This document shows positions 1-7,002 of a stretch of 37,340 bases of DNA, piece after piece. Source of the DNA: Acidulodesulfobacterium sp021802425 (lineage in GTDB: Bacteria > SZUA-79 > Acidulodesulfobacterales > Acidulodesulfobacteraceae). Under the pieces are notes generated by a model that was given only the letters and a program-made list of their open reading frames with translations, had not been told where the DNA came from and made no database searches. Made by a program: the position numbers and the translations under genes. How positions within the stretch are numbered: position 1 is the first letter of the stretch; every line of letters begins with the position of its first letter. The stretch lies in assembly GCA_021802425.1 (NCBI GenBank), contig JAJZXJ010000016.1:1-37340 (forward strand). Direction: 5' to 3'.

Positions 1-200
1 TCTACGGATTCTTGACATTAAATTAAGATTAAATTTATTATCGTTTATATTTATTTATGTATTTATCTTGTTTAAAAATTTAAATAATTTATTATATCAA
101 TCTAATATTAAGAAATTATTACAGAAGTGTTAAATAAACGTTAAATTTTTATTGCAAAATTATTGCAAATTTTCTATGCAATATATATTTAGGCAAAGGC

Positions 201-230
201 AAATAAAGGTGTCAGATTTATTTATTCCAA
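201..230 (+). repeat. Dispersed repeat, copy 1
   Basis: This is the first of five copies in the first 2.6 kb of a ~28-bp unit with the core GTCAGATTTATTTATTC, preceded by AAATAAAGGT. A partial copy of the leading ten bases recurs at 231-240, between copies 1 and 2. Copies 1 to 4 lie on the plus strand and copy 5 is inverted. Confidence 0.85.
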
Positions 231-248
231 AAATAAAGGTAAAACAAA

Positions 249-276
249 AAATAAAGGTGTCAGATTTATTTATTCT
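249..276 (+). repeat. Dispersed repeat, copy 2 (upstream of the HNH gene)
   Basis: This copy matches copy 1 through the core GTCAGATTTATTTATTC and differs at the last base or two. With copy 3 at 1501-1530 it brackets the HNH endonuclease gene as a direct repeat. Confidence 0.85.
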
Positions 277-626
277 AATCAGGCTCAACGGCAATAGGGA
301 GTGGGGCTGGATAGTGGTTTAAAAAATTTGTCGGGATTTTTTAGCCGAAAATTCCGTCAAAAATGAAAATCGGGGGTTTTCATCAACGACCGTATAGCAT
401 AGCGGGAAAACGGCAATTTCAAAAACATAGAGATGAGAGCAAAAATCAGGCGATTTTGGCTCTGAAAACGCTATTTTTTAAAATAGAATTCTAAAAGAAA
501 ATATTAAGCGAGGGTTCTTAATCGGGCAAATATTGTTCCGACGCGCGCAATTTTTAGGCACAAAATAAATTTTTGTCTTTTTGTTCTGCAAAACGGAAGG
601 CCAGAAACAGGCTTTTCGAATTTTCA

Positions 627-655
627 TTGATTTAATTCATTTTATTTGGTAGAAT
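627..655 (+). promoter_or_regulatory. Candidate promoter of the HNH endonuclease gene
   Basis: A -35-like TTGATT (627-632) and a -10-like TAGAAT (650-655) are separated by 17 bases and end 32 bases before the start codon. In such AT-rich DNA this could arise by chance. No clear ribosome binding site precedes the ATG. Confidence 0.4.
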
Positions 656-687
656 TAAAAGTATTTTAATGATTCAATGAAATAACT

Positions 688-1488
688 ATGAATGATTTTA
701 AATTTGAATTTGACAGACATCCGATAAGTAAAATACCTAGAGAAAAGGTTATTGCTGAATTAGAAAAAGTTGCTAAGCATTTCAATTACAAAGACTTTAA
801 ACAAGACGACTTCGATAGAATCGCCAATATTAGTTACTACAAAGTTTATAGAGAATTTGGATCTTGGGGAAAAGCATTAGAGTTTTTAAAAGAATATCTA
901 AAGAGAAAAGGGATTGAATTTGAAATTACCCGTAGACTAAGTAAATACTCAATCCAAGAAATGTTTTACGAACTTGAGCGTCTTTGGGTACAACTAGGAC
1001 ATAGGCCATCCCGAAATGAATGGACTGCTCTTAAACCTAAAATCAGCTACGACACTATCCAGCGGCGTTTTGGTGGGTGGCAAAATGCTTGTCTGAAATT
1101 TATTGAATACAAATCTGGCGGCGCTATCACAGTGGATGAGAATAAAACTCTTGCAGAAGAAAAAACTATTACAGCGCAAAACGTTAATCAAAAACTTGGA
1201 AAAGAGAACCAATCAAACAGTATTGAAAAGACAAGGGCTGTGCCACTCAATATTAGATTTAAGGTTTTAAATCGCGACAATTTTCGTTGCGTTTATTGTG
1301 GTAAGAGTCCTGCGACAGATTTGGGGGTAAAATTACACCTTGATCACATAGTCCCTTTTTCAAGAGGTGGAACCAATTCACTTGAAAATTTACAAACGCT
1401 TTGTGAACAGTGTAATTATGGAAAAAGTAACACGGAATTAAATAAAGAATTTACCGCCAAAAAACCTGATACCTCTTTTCTAAATTAG
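688..1488 (+). CDS. HNH endonuclease with homing-endonuclease-associated repeats
   Basis: This 266-residue protein has two related ~50-residue helical modules (about 17-66 and 86-136). Both carry the F-G-x-W signature (FGSW, FGGW) of the homing endonuclease associated repeat family, which is thought to contact DNA. A lysine-rich linker follows, then a classical HNH nuclease domain at about 187-246. The zinc-knuckle cysteines are C201, C204, C239 and C242. The catalytic centre is H217-L-D219-H220, with N230 and N234 downstream. All key residues are present, so the enzyme should be active. The gene stands alone between direct copies of a dispersed repeat and ends in a strong terminator. A selfish or mobile nuclease is the simplest reading, and a defence role is possible. 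The family call is secure but the target is unknown. Confidence 0.9.
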   Translation: MNDFKFEFDRHPISKIPREKVIAELEKVAKHFNYKDFKQDDFDRIANISYYKVYREFGSWGKALEFLKEYLKRKGIEFEITRRLSKYSIQEMFYELERLWVQLGHRPSRNEWTALKPKISYDTIQRRFGGWQNACLKFIEYKSGGAITVDENKTLAEEKTITAQNVNQKLGKENQSNSIEKTRAVPLNIRFKVLNRDNFRCVYCGKSPATDLGVKLHLDHIVPFSRGGTNSLENLQTLCEQCNYGKSNTELNKEFTAKKPDTSFLN

Positions 1489-1500
1489 AATTAAAGGGTC

Positions 1501-1530
1501 AATTAAAGGGGTCAGATTTATTTATTCCTT
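1501..1530 (+). repeat. Dispersed repeat, copy 3 (between HNH and the DUF4160/DUF2442 pair)
   Basis: The core GTCAGATTTATTTATTC is identical to the other copies, with GGGGTCAG in place of GGTGTCAG. It begins 12 bases after the HNH stop codon and runs directly into the terminator hairpin. The same continuation (ACTCCCGAC) follows copy 4, so repeat plus hairpin arm behaves as one unit. Confidence 0.85.
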
Positions 1531-1531
1531 T

Positions 1532-1566
1532 ACTCCCGACCGCGTTTGCCGTGGCCGGGAGTTTTT
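1532..1566 (+). terminator. Rho-independent terminator after the HNH gene
   Basis: ACTCCCG at 1532-1538 pairs with CGGGAGT at 1556-1562. The stem extends inward to about 12 pairs with one mismatch, closes on a short loop around GTTTGCC, and is followed by a run of T. It lies about 45 bases after the HNH stop codon. Confidence 0.8.
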
Positions 1567-1833
1567 GTTTTCGGATTTTTATATTTTCACAAAAAGAATA
1601 AATGTAGAAAACAAATACCTATTATGTCAACTTCACCTTCACTATGTAAATTAAATAAAAAATAGAATTATATTTTGCAATTTTTTAATTTAATTATATA
1701 ATATAATTTATTCATAGATTACTATCGTGGGTAATTTATATATGGATTTAAAATTATCAAAATATTTTACAGATAAGGTTTTAATAGACTATAGACTATT
1801 GTAAAGAGTATAATAATATATAAATAATATGAT

Positions 1834-2070
1834 ATGCCGACGATATTAAGAATTAAAAAATACCGTTTTTTCTTTTTTAGTAATGAAGGAAATGAGTTCC
1901 CGCATATTCATATTGAAGCGGGTGAAAATTACGCAAAATTTTGGCTTGAAGATGTTATTCTTGCGAAGTCTGTTGGATACAATGCAAAAGAAATAAATGA
2001 AATAAGAGAGATTGTTTTAGAAAATATCGGCATTATTAAGGATAAATGGAATGAATACTTTAACCGTTAA
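1834..2070 (+). CDS. DUF4160 domain protein (putative toxin-antitoxin component)
   Basis: This 78-residue protein matches the DUF4160 family: an N-terminal P-T-I-L-R-I strand, then a hydrophobic segment leading to the signature N-E-F-P-H-I-H-I-E (about 20-28), and a C-terminal helix ending in W-N-E-Y-F. DUF4160 genes are usually found directly upstream of DUF2442 genes, as here, and the pair is widely treated as a putative type II toxin-antitoxin module, although the biochemical role is unproven. The last 20 bases overlap the next gene, which implies translational coupling. No clear ribosome binding site precedes the ATG. About 345 bases of AT-rich DNA separate it from the HNH gene, and beyond the repeat and terminator I see only possible promoter sequence there. 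Confidence 0.8.
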   Translation: MPTILRIKKYRFFFFSNEGNEFPHIHIEAGENYAKFWLEDVILAKSVGYNAKEINEIREIVLENIGIIKDKWNEYFNR

Positions 2071-2287
2071 ATCACAAGAAGCATTGGCTTCGAATGTCAG
2101 ATTCGATTCCTATATGATGCATATCAGCCTGTTAGACGGCAGAGAATTAAGCGTTCCGCTCGATTGGTTCCCTAAACTTCGGAATACCAATGACGAGCAA
2201 AGGAATAAATGGCGTTTAATAGGCAGGGGAATAGGCATACATTGGGAAGAGATAGACGAGGATATTTCGATAGCGGCATTATTGTAA
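2051..2287 (+). CDS. DUF2442 domain protein (partner of DUF4160)
   Basis: This 78-residue protein fits DUF2442: a central L-L-D-G-R-E-L-S-V-P-L-D-W-F-P segment (about 28-42) is followed by the family's typical ending, G-I-H-W-E-E-I-D-E-D-I-S-I-A-A-L-L. In known loci this protein follows DUF4160, sometimes with a helix-turn-helix extension that is absent here. The start overlaps the end of the DUF4160 gene in another frame, so the two are probably made from one transcript. A poly-purine stretch and a DUF433 remnant follow. A toxin-antitoxin function is an inference from family context. Confidence 0.8.
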   Translation: MNTLTVKSQEALASNVRFDSYMMHISLLDGRELSVPLDWFPKLRNTNDEQRNKWRLIGRGIGIHWEEIDEDISIAALL

Positions 2288-2322
2288 GGCAAAAGTAAAA
2301 AAGAAAAAAAAGAAAAAAAGGT

Positions 2323-2418
2323 GACCCCGAAATCTTAAAGAGCTATCCATCGCTCAAACCTGAAGATATTAAAGCCGCTATATCTTATTTTATTCCGCCT
2401 AATTATCCCGCGAAATAA
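2323..2418 (+). pseudogene. Remnant of a DUF433 antitoxin gene (3' end only)
   Basis: One frame encodes D-P-E-I-L-K-S-Y-P-S-L-K-P-E-D-I-K-A-A-I and continues to a TAA at 2416-2418. This resembles the C-terminal part of DUF433 proteins, the antitoxins that usually precede a DUF5615 PIN-like toxin. Only about 31 codons remain. The 5' end is replaced by an A/G-rich stretch with no start codon, and no toxin gene follows. It therefore looks like a deletion remnant beside the intact DUF4160/DUF2442 pair. Confidence 0.65.
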
Positions 2419-2456
2419 TTTTATCCATACCCGCATAACGAGTATGAAATTGTAAG

Positions 2457-2553
2457 AAATAAAGGTGTCAGATTTATTTATTCCTTCACTCCCGACTGCG
2501 GAAAAATAAAGGGAAAAGAATAAAAGGAATAAATAAATCTGACACCTTTATTT
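2457..2553. repeat. Dispersed repeat, copies 4 and 5, as a 30-bp perfect inverted repeat
   Basis: The arm at 2457-2486 is exactly complementary to the arm at 2524-2553, with 37 bases between them. Both arms are copies of the dispersed repeat (core GTCAGATTTATTTATTC). After the left arm comes ACTCCCGAC, the same sequence that begins the terminator after copy 3, but here the second half of that hairpin is missing. Transcribed from either strand, the element would fold into a long hairpin. Confidence 0.9.
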
Positions 2554-2613
2554 TATTACACACCTTAGTCCTTAGTCCAGTTTTTGGGGAGTATTATACT
2601 CCCGCCCGCCCCT

Positions 2614-3330
2614 CTACCTCACTACATCGTAATGCTCCGGCGGTTTAAAGAAATAACCACCCATCCATTCCAGCGCAGTCCTGATATAGCCGTTTGTCTC
2701 GAACCGCCTCATAGATGTTACAGCGCTTATATCTCCCAAATATTTAAACTTTGCCCCGCTTTTTAACGCAATGCTTATAAACTTAAGGTCTTCTCCCGCA
2801 GTCATACTCTCATCGAACCCGCCCGCTTCTTTATAAACATCCCTGTGGCAAAATATCAAAGCCATAGATGTTTTTGAAATTATATGGGCGATATTGTTGA
2901 CAAACATAAAAATCCTTGCCTTTAAAGTATTAATATCGGGCAAAAGCCTTGATGTTCCGATAAAATTATTTTTCCCCTTAAAGCCGTCAAGCCGTTTAAT
3001 AAAACCGTCGTTTAAAAGCGTATCGGCATCTAAAAACAGGAAAACATCGCCCCTCGAAACATTAGCCCCGATATTTCTCGCCTCGGACACCCCGCTGAAA
3101 TTATCCGAAATAAGATTTACCTTCGGGTATTTGGCAACCGCCCCTTCGGTATTGTCCTCGCCGCATGTAACGACAACCGTAAGCTCGCAGACGGTTTTGC
3201 CTTTGCCTTGAAAATCTGCGGGGTTTTCATCTTTTCCTATAAAAATAACGCCGCTCTGACTTAACAGTTTTTCGATAGATATTCCTATGTATTTTTCTTC
3301 TTCACGGGCAGGTATAATTATCGAAACCAT
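2614..3330 (-). CDS. Family 2 glycosyltransferase
   Basis: This 238-residue GT-A fold glycosyltransferase should transfer a sugar from a nucleotide donor in the cytoplasm or at the inner membrane face. It opens with the GT2 signature V-S-I-I-I-P-A-R-E-E-E, has an N-D-x-S-G-V-S-E-A-R-N-I-G-A-N type segment (about 76-90), and carries the metal-binding D-A-D at 101-103. I chose the start at 3330 because a GGAGG box lies five bases upstream. A longer frame would add 13 residues without a ribosome binding site. It is the last gene of the minus-strand run, downstream of a GT28-like transferase and a flippase-like membrane protein, which suggests a glycolipid or surface glycan role. The substrate is not predictable. 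Confidence 0.85.
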   Translation of the reverse strand: MVSIIIPAREEEKYIGISIEKLLSQSGVIFIGKDENPADFQGKGKTVCELTVVVTCGEDNTEGAVAKYPKVNLISDNFSGVSEARNIGANVSRGDVFLFLDADTLLNDGFIKRLDGFKGKNNFIGTSRLLPDINTLKARIFMFVNNIAHIISKTSMALIFCHRDVYKEAGGFDESMTAGEDLKFISIALKSGAKFKYLGDISAVTSMRRFETNGYIRTALEWMGGYFFKPPEHYDVVR

Positions 3331-3380
3331 TAAACCTCCAAATATAAATTTACTTTTTGTAATTCCCACATTATATATTA

Positions 3381-4454
3381 TCAGTCCTTAATCCTTACCG
3401 CTTTAAGAAACTTCTCGACGCTTTCTTTTGTCTTCCAAGGCGGAACGAACCCTTTGAATTTTAACGCTTCTTTTGCGTCTATGTCAAGTTTAAGTTTCCC
3501 CTGTTTTACCGAATGAAAGAACCCGACCTTTTCTAAATGGTTTGCCAGATAAACCTGCTCCGTCTGTCCCGGGGTAGGTATAAAAAGGGCATTCCTGTTA
3601 ATCTCGGCAACATCCATTATGGTTGTATAACCCGACCTTGAAACGACTATCTTTGCCCTGTTCATAAGCTCATCGCGCCTTGCTTTTTCAAGGTATGAAT
3701 AGATAACCGTATTGCCTACGACCTCTTTTGTAAACTTACCCGGCTTTCCAAGCGCAACGGCAATTTTAGAGCCGTTTAAAAGAGGAAGCTGCGAAAACAG
3801 CTTTTCTTCAAGTATCGTCCTTGTAGGTTCAGGACCTGAAATGGAAAACAGGTAATCCAAATCCTGTTTGACATCAAGACTCTCAAAATCGGAAAGAATC
3901 CCTATATATTCCACTTTTTCCGGTTTAAAATATCTTAAATTATGCGACAAATCCCCCGAAAGCGAGTTTTCGGCATAATCGGGAACGATAATTTTTTCAA
4001 ACTTGTTTTGCAGATTATGATTATAAAACTCGGTTACCATTTCTGCCGGCGCCAGCCTTAAAGGCGCTATAAACCGCAATTGATGAAAAATAAGATAAGA
4101 CGGAACCACCCTGGAATACGAACCAAACCTTGAGTCCGAAATTATCAGATCGACTTTGTTTTCCTTAATCATCCTGTCAACCTCAAGGTTTTCTTCCTTA
4201 ATAACTTTCATTATCTTCGGGGCTGTTTTCAAAAACCTGAAGGCAAACCCGATTTTATCGGAATACGGGGACGGATACGGCACCGAAGCGACGTACCTTG
4301 CGCCGTCTTTAAGCTCGGACTGTAATAGTGCCAGACTTCTTCCAGAGGTGTAAATTATTACCTCATGGGAATCATTTACAAGCCGCCTCAAGATAGGAAG
4401 AGACCTTGTGGCATGCCCCAAACCCCAGCTGCATAACGAAAACAATATTTTCAT
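3381..4454 (-). CDS. GT28-type glycosyltransferase (MJ1255-like)
   Basis: This 357-residue GT-B protein resembles the MJ1255/MurG-related group. It starts with the glycine-rich acceptor-side loop S-W-G-L-G-H-A-T-R-S (about 8-17). Its C-terminal half has a nucleotide-sugar binding region, V-S-R-S-G-Y-T-T-I-M-D-V-A-E, followed by P-T-P-G-Q-T-E-Q, as in family 28 enzymes. It probably transfers a sugar to a lipid or polyisoprenoid acceptor at the inner membrane. It begins 3 bases after the stop of the upstream flippase-like gene, so the two are co-transcribed. A GAGGA box lies about 12 bases before the ATG. Donor and acceptor are unknown. Confidence 0.82.
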   Translation of the reverse strand: MKILFSLCSWGLGHATRSLPILRRLVNDSHEVIIYTSGRSLALLQSELKDGARYVASVPYPSPYSDKIGFAFRFLKTAPKIMKVIKEENLEVDRMIKENKVDLIISDSRFGSYSRVVPSYLIFHQLRFIAPLRLAPAEMVTEFYNHNLQNKFEKIIVPDYAENSLSGDLSHNLRYFKPEKVEYIGILSDFESLDVKQDLDYLFSISGPEPTRTILEEKLFSQLPLLNGSKIAVALGKPGKFTKEVVGNTVIYSYLEKARRDELMNRAKIVVSRSGYTTIMDVAEINRNALFIPTPGQTEQVYLANHLEKVGFFHSVKQGKLKLDIDAKEALKFKGFVPPWKTKESVEKFLKAVRIKD

Positions 4455-4457
4455 ATA

Positions 4458-5471
4458 TTATGAATCCTCTTCGCTTTTTTTAAAAAAATGTATGCCGTAA
4501 TGAGGAACAAGAAAAAAAGAAATGGCAACCATAAGCAAATTTACCGCTCTCATTATAAGACTGAAGGTAAGACCCAAATCCGACCCCAATCCCAGAATAT
4601 CAAAAAGACCGACCTGCGACAGCTCATAGGTTCCGGCGGAACCGGGCGCGAGCGGCAGGGCAAATACAAGCATCGAAACCGAAAACACGAGGAGAGTCTT
4701 GGAAAAACCCATATTAATGCCAAGAAAGTGAACAAGAAGCCATATTTGAAAAACAAGAATTACGGTCTCCGCAATGCTTAAAAAGAGGCTTAAAAATAAA
4801 TATTTTGCGCCTTTTACATAAAACAGGTGAAGCTCTTTTTCAAAATCGTTTATATGCTTTAAAATCTTGGATATTAAATTGTTAAGAATTTTAAATCTTG
4901 TTAAATATTGCAATATTTTAGTGAAAAACCTGTTGTCTATAATCGGATTAATTAAAAAAACAAGGGTTACTACGCCGACAAATATGCCTGCGATAAATAA
5001 AAAAAACCAGATTTCCGGCGGAAGATAGAAATATCTGAAACCGAGTATAAGACCGAGGTAAATGAACAGCAAAAATACCGCAAATTCTATCACCTTAGCA
5101 GCGAGGCCTGCCGAAAAGCCCCGTTTAAATTCAAGCCCGCTTCTTTTTTTCAGTATTAACGCCATAATGGCATCGCCGCCGATAAAACCCGCAAATATTC
5201 CAGACGGGGCGATGTAATTTGCGCTATAACCTATAAGTTTTATGTTCGTAAGATTTTTTAAATCAATTTTGGCATCATATACATTTAAGGCGTTATTAAA
5301 TGAAAGAGCCGAAAAAAACAGCGCAAGGTAAGACAGGCAAAATAAAAGTATAAAATCTATAATACTTAAGTGGCTTATCATCTGCAATATGCTTTTCGGT
5401 CCTACGATAAAAATCAAAGCTATAACAAACAATAAGCCAATGGATGTTGAAAGTACGAAAGTTTTAGTCAA
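4458..5471 (-). CDS. Lysylphosphatidylglycerol synthase TM-region family membrane protein (UPF0104/AglD-like)
   Basis: This 337-residue polytopic membrane protein has about eight hydrophobic segments and no soluble domain. It has the family's signature P-S-G-I-F-A-G-F-I-G-G-D-A near residue 95 and a late P-L-A-P-G-S-A-G-T-Y-E motif. Relatives form the flippase-like half of MprF or accompany polyisoprenoid glycosyltransferases such as AglD, and export or remodelling of a glycolipid is the usual inference. The start codon is TTG, with a TAAGGAG box about 10 bases upstream. The gene is followed almost immediately by the GT28-like gene, then GT2, forming a compact three-gene glycolipid module. 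Confidence 0.82.
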   Translation of the reverse strand: MTKTFVLSTSIGLLFVIALIFIVGPKSILQMISHLSIIDFILLFCLSYLALFFSALSFNNALNVYDAKIDLKNLTNIKLIGYSANYIAPSGIFAGFIGGDAIMALILKKRSGLEFKRGFSAGLAAKVIEFAVFLLFIYLGLILGFRYFYLPPEIWFFLFIAGIFVGVVTLVFLINPIIDNRFFTKILQYLTRFKILNNLISKILKHINDFEKELHLFYVKGAKYLFLSLFLSIAETVILVFQIWLLVHFLGINMGFSKTLLVFSVSMLVFALPLAPGSAGTYELSQVGLFDILGLGSDLGLTFSLIMRAVNLLMVAISFFLVPHYGIHFFKKSEEDS

Positions 5472-5553
5472 TAAAAATTAACTCCTTATTTATTCCCGCC
5501 TATTCCTCCGCCATAAAGGGAGAGGGGAGTTATGAGCGGGCATTGTTTAAAAT

Positions 5554-6039
5554 TTATTTATTAGTTAAGAGTTTCGAATACCACATAGGAACGCCTGCAA
5601 AGGCACAGCCCCAGCTGACCGTAACGGTATGTTCGACGGCAATCGATTTTATCTCCTTAATCTCGATATTTCTGTAATTCATAGCATCCTCCGCCATTTT
5701 TCTGACCGTCTCTTCGGCATTTTTTGCAGATGCAACGCCCGAATATTCCATTATAACACCAAATCCGTCTTCCCTAGATATGGCAACCGCAACGGATGCC
5801 GAAATCGTTTCGCCCTGCTTATCGCTTACGGCATAGCCGTAAGCGATGGGAACTAAAACGCCTTTCGGATATGTTATTTTATTTGTAAAAGTTGAATTTG
5901 GAGGCAATATGGAACTCAATTTAATTAAATTCGTATTGCCGATGCCCGCTTTTAGAATTGCAATGTCAAATGCCCCCAATTTTGAAGTTCCATTGGACTC
6001 CCCACTCACTAATGTGTATGTATCAGGCGTCTCAAACAC
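5554..6039 (-). CDS. pdaD: Pyruvoyl-dependent arginine decarboxylase
   Basis: This 161-residue protein is the archaeal-type arginine decarboxylase that makes agmatine. It is synthesised as a proenzyme that cleaves itself, turning a serine into the pyruvoyl cofactor. The cleavage site is L-S-S-I-L-P-P at residues 41-47, with the cut expected between S42 and S43. The conserved G-A-F-D and G-I-G-N-T-N-L segments precede it. A later M-E-Y-S-G and A-E-E-T-V-R region fits the catalytic larger subunit. The start is GTG, backed by a strong GGGAGGAG box. It directly follows agmatinase and spermidine synthase on the same strand, so agmatine is presumably channelled into polyamines. Confidence 0.92.
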   Translation of the reverse strand: MFETPDTYTLVSGESNGTSKLGAFDIAILKAGIGNTNLIKLSSILPPNSTFTNKITYPKGVLVPIAYGYAVSDKQGETISASVAVAISREDGFGVIMEYSGVASAKNAEETVRKMAEDAMNYRNIEIKEIKSIAVEHTVTVSWGCAFAGVPMWYSKLLTNK

Positions 6040-6119
6040 TGTTCTGCTCCTCCCGTATTTCTATTTTTTAAATTTTTTAATTCGGTTTATTGCTTTTAGA
6101 TTATTTTTTGAAATAAATA

Positions 6120-6998
6120 TTATGATTTCTTGCTTAAGCCGATAATAACTTCCCTGATAAGTTTTGCCGCGATAGCCGATGTTCTATCGGAATTATCCGT
6201 CGGCGGACAAACCTCGACCACATCGACACCTACAACATTAAGTTCCGATATAATTAACGATACGGCGTCAAAAAGCTCTTTAGACGATATCCCTCCCGCT
6301 TCGAGATAGCCTGTGCCGGGAGCAAAAGCAGGGTCAAGCACATCGATATCTATCGTTAAATAAATATCCCTGCCTATTAACTGTCCGATAACCCTTTTAA
6401 GGGGTTCGCAAACATCATATTTATAAAGACGGGTAAATTTATCCGCAAATTCGAACTCTTCCTTCGAACCCGAACGAATGCCGAACTGGTAAAGGCTGCC
6501 TTCTTTTATAACCTCATAAACCCGCCTTAAAACAGTGGCATGGGAAAACTTTTCATTGCTCCATTGATCTCTTAAGTCGGTATGGGCATCGAGGTGCACC
6601 ACGGTTAAATCTTTAAATATAGATACATACTGCCTTATAATGGGATAGGTTATTAAATGGTCTCCGCCTATGCCGATAATTTTTTTGCCGTCCCCCAATA
6701 AATCCTTTGCGATTTTGTCGATAAATTTGATGCTTTTGTCGATATTGCCCCACGGCATAACAATGTCGCCGATATCGTAAAATTTATCGTCTATCGTTTC
6801 ATCGAAAACTGGGCTATAACTTTCAAGCGTGCCCGATAATTCCCTTATCCTTTTAGGAGCAAACCTGGAGCCGGGAATATTGCTTGCGGTATAATCCATT
6901 GGAATTCCGAGAAGAACTATTTTAGAATTTTCGTAAGAATCGGAGGAGTTAAGAAAAGATGCGGTTTTTGATATTAAATTTTCTTCTTTCATTTTCAT
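6120..6998 (-). CDS. speB: Agmatinase (arginase/ureohydrolase family)
   Basis: This 292-residue binuclear manganese ureohydrolase hydrolyses agmatine to putrescine and urea. All six expected metal ligands are visible: H114 (in G-G-D-H), D137, H139 and D141 (in H-L-D-A-H-T-D), and D217 and D219 (in T-I-D-I-D-V-L-D-P-A-F-A-P-G-T-G). It begins 4 bases after the spermidine synthase stop codon, so its ribosome binding site lies within the end of that gene. Because an arginine decarboxylase lies just downstream and a spermidine synthase just upstream, it could also act on N1-aminopropylagmatine, as in the Thermus pathway. Agmatine is the default reading. Confidence 0.92.
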   Translation of the reverse strand: MKMKEENLISKTASFLNSSDSYENSKIVLLGIPMDYTASNIPGSRFAPKRIRELSGTLESYSPVFDETIDDKFYDIGDIVMPWGNIDKSIKFIDKIAKDLLGDGKKIIGIGGDHLITYPIIRQYVSIFKDLTVVHLDAHTDLRDQWSNEKFSHATVLRRVYEVIKEGSLYQFGIRSGSKEEFEFADKFTRLYKYDVCEPLKRVIGQLIGRDIYLTIDIDVLDPAFAPGTGYLEAGGISSKELFDAVSLIISELNVVGVDVVEVCPPTDNSDRTSAIAAKLIREVIIGLSKKS

Positions 6999-7002
6999 AA
7001 AT

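Larger units (their letters stand above)
1..687. other. Noncoding leader region, 687 bp
   Basis: I see no convincing gene here. The first 180 bases are very AT-rich. Two copies of the ~28-bp repeat (core GTCAGATTTATTTATTC) follow, then a distinctly more GC-rich block at about 281-600. That block carries an 11-bp imperfect hairpin with a 4-base loop at 437-462, but no open frame of useful length on either strand. It could be the decayed end of an insertion sequence, but I cannot name a family. Confidence 0.6.

Noticed and set aside
1742..1804. A 20-codon open frame before the DUF4160 gene
   Set aside because: It has no ribosome binding site, no recognisable sequence and a chance-level length for AT-rich DNA.
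201..2553. The recurring repeat as a CRISPR array
   Set aside because: Copies are separated by 18 to over 1200 bases, one is inverted, and the spaces contain genes. No cas gene is present.
2587..2603. Palindrome GGGAGTA-TTA-TACTCCC as a terminator of the GT2 gene
   Set aside because: On the minus strand it is followed by an A-run and not a T-run, so it does not fit a rho-independent terminator.
4488..4781. Plus-strand open frames opposite the flippase-like and glycosyltransferase genes
   Set aside because: They lie antisense to well-supported genes, have no ribosome binding sites and encode low-complexity, unrecognisable sequences.
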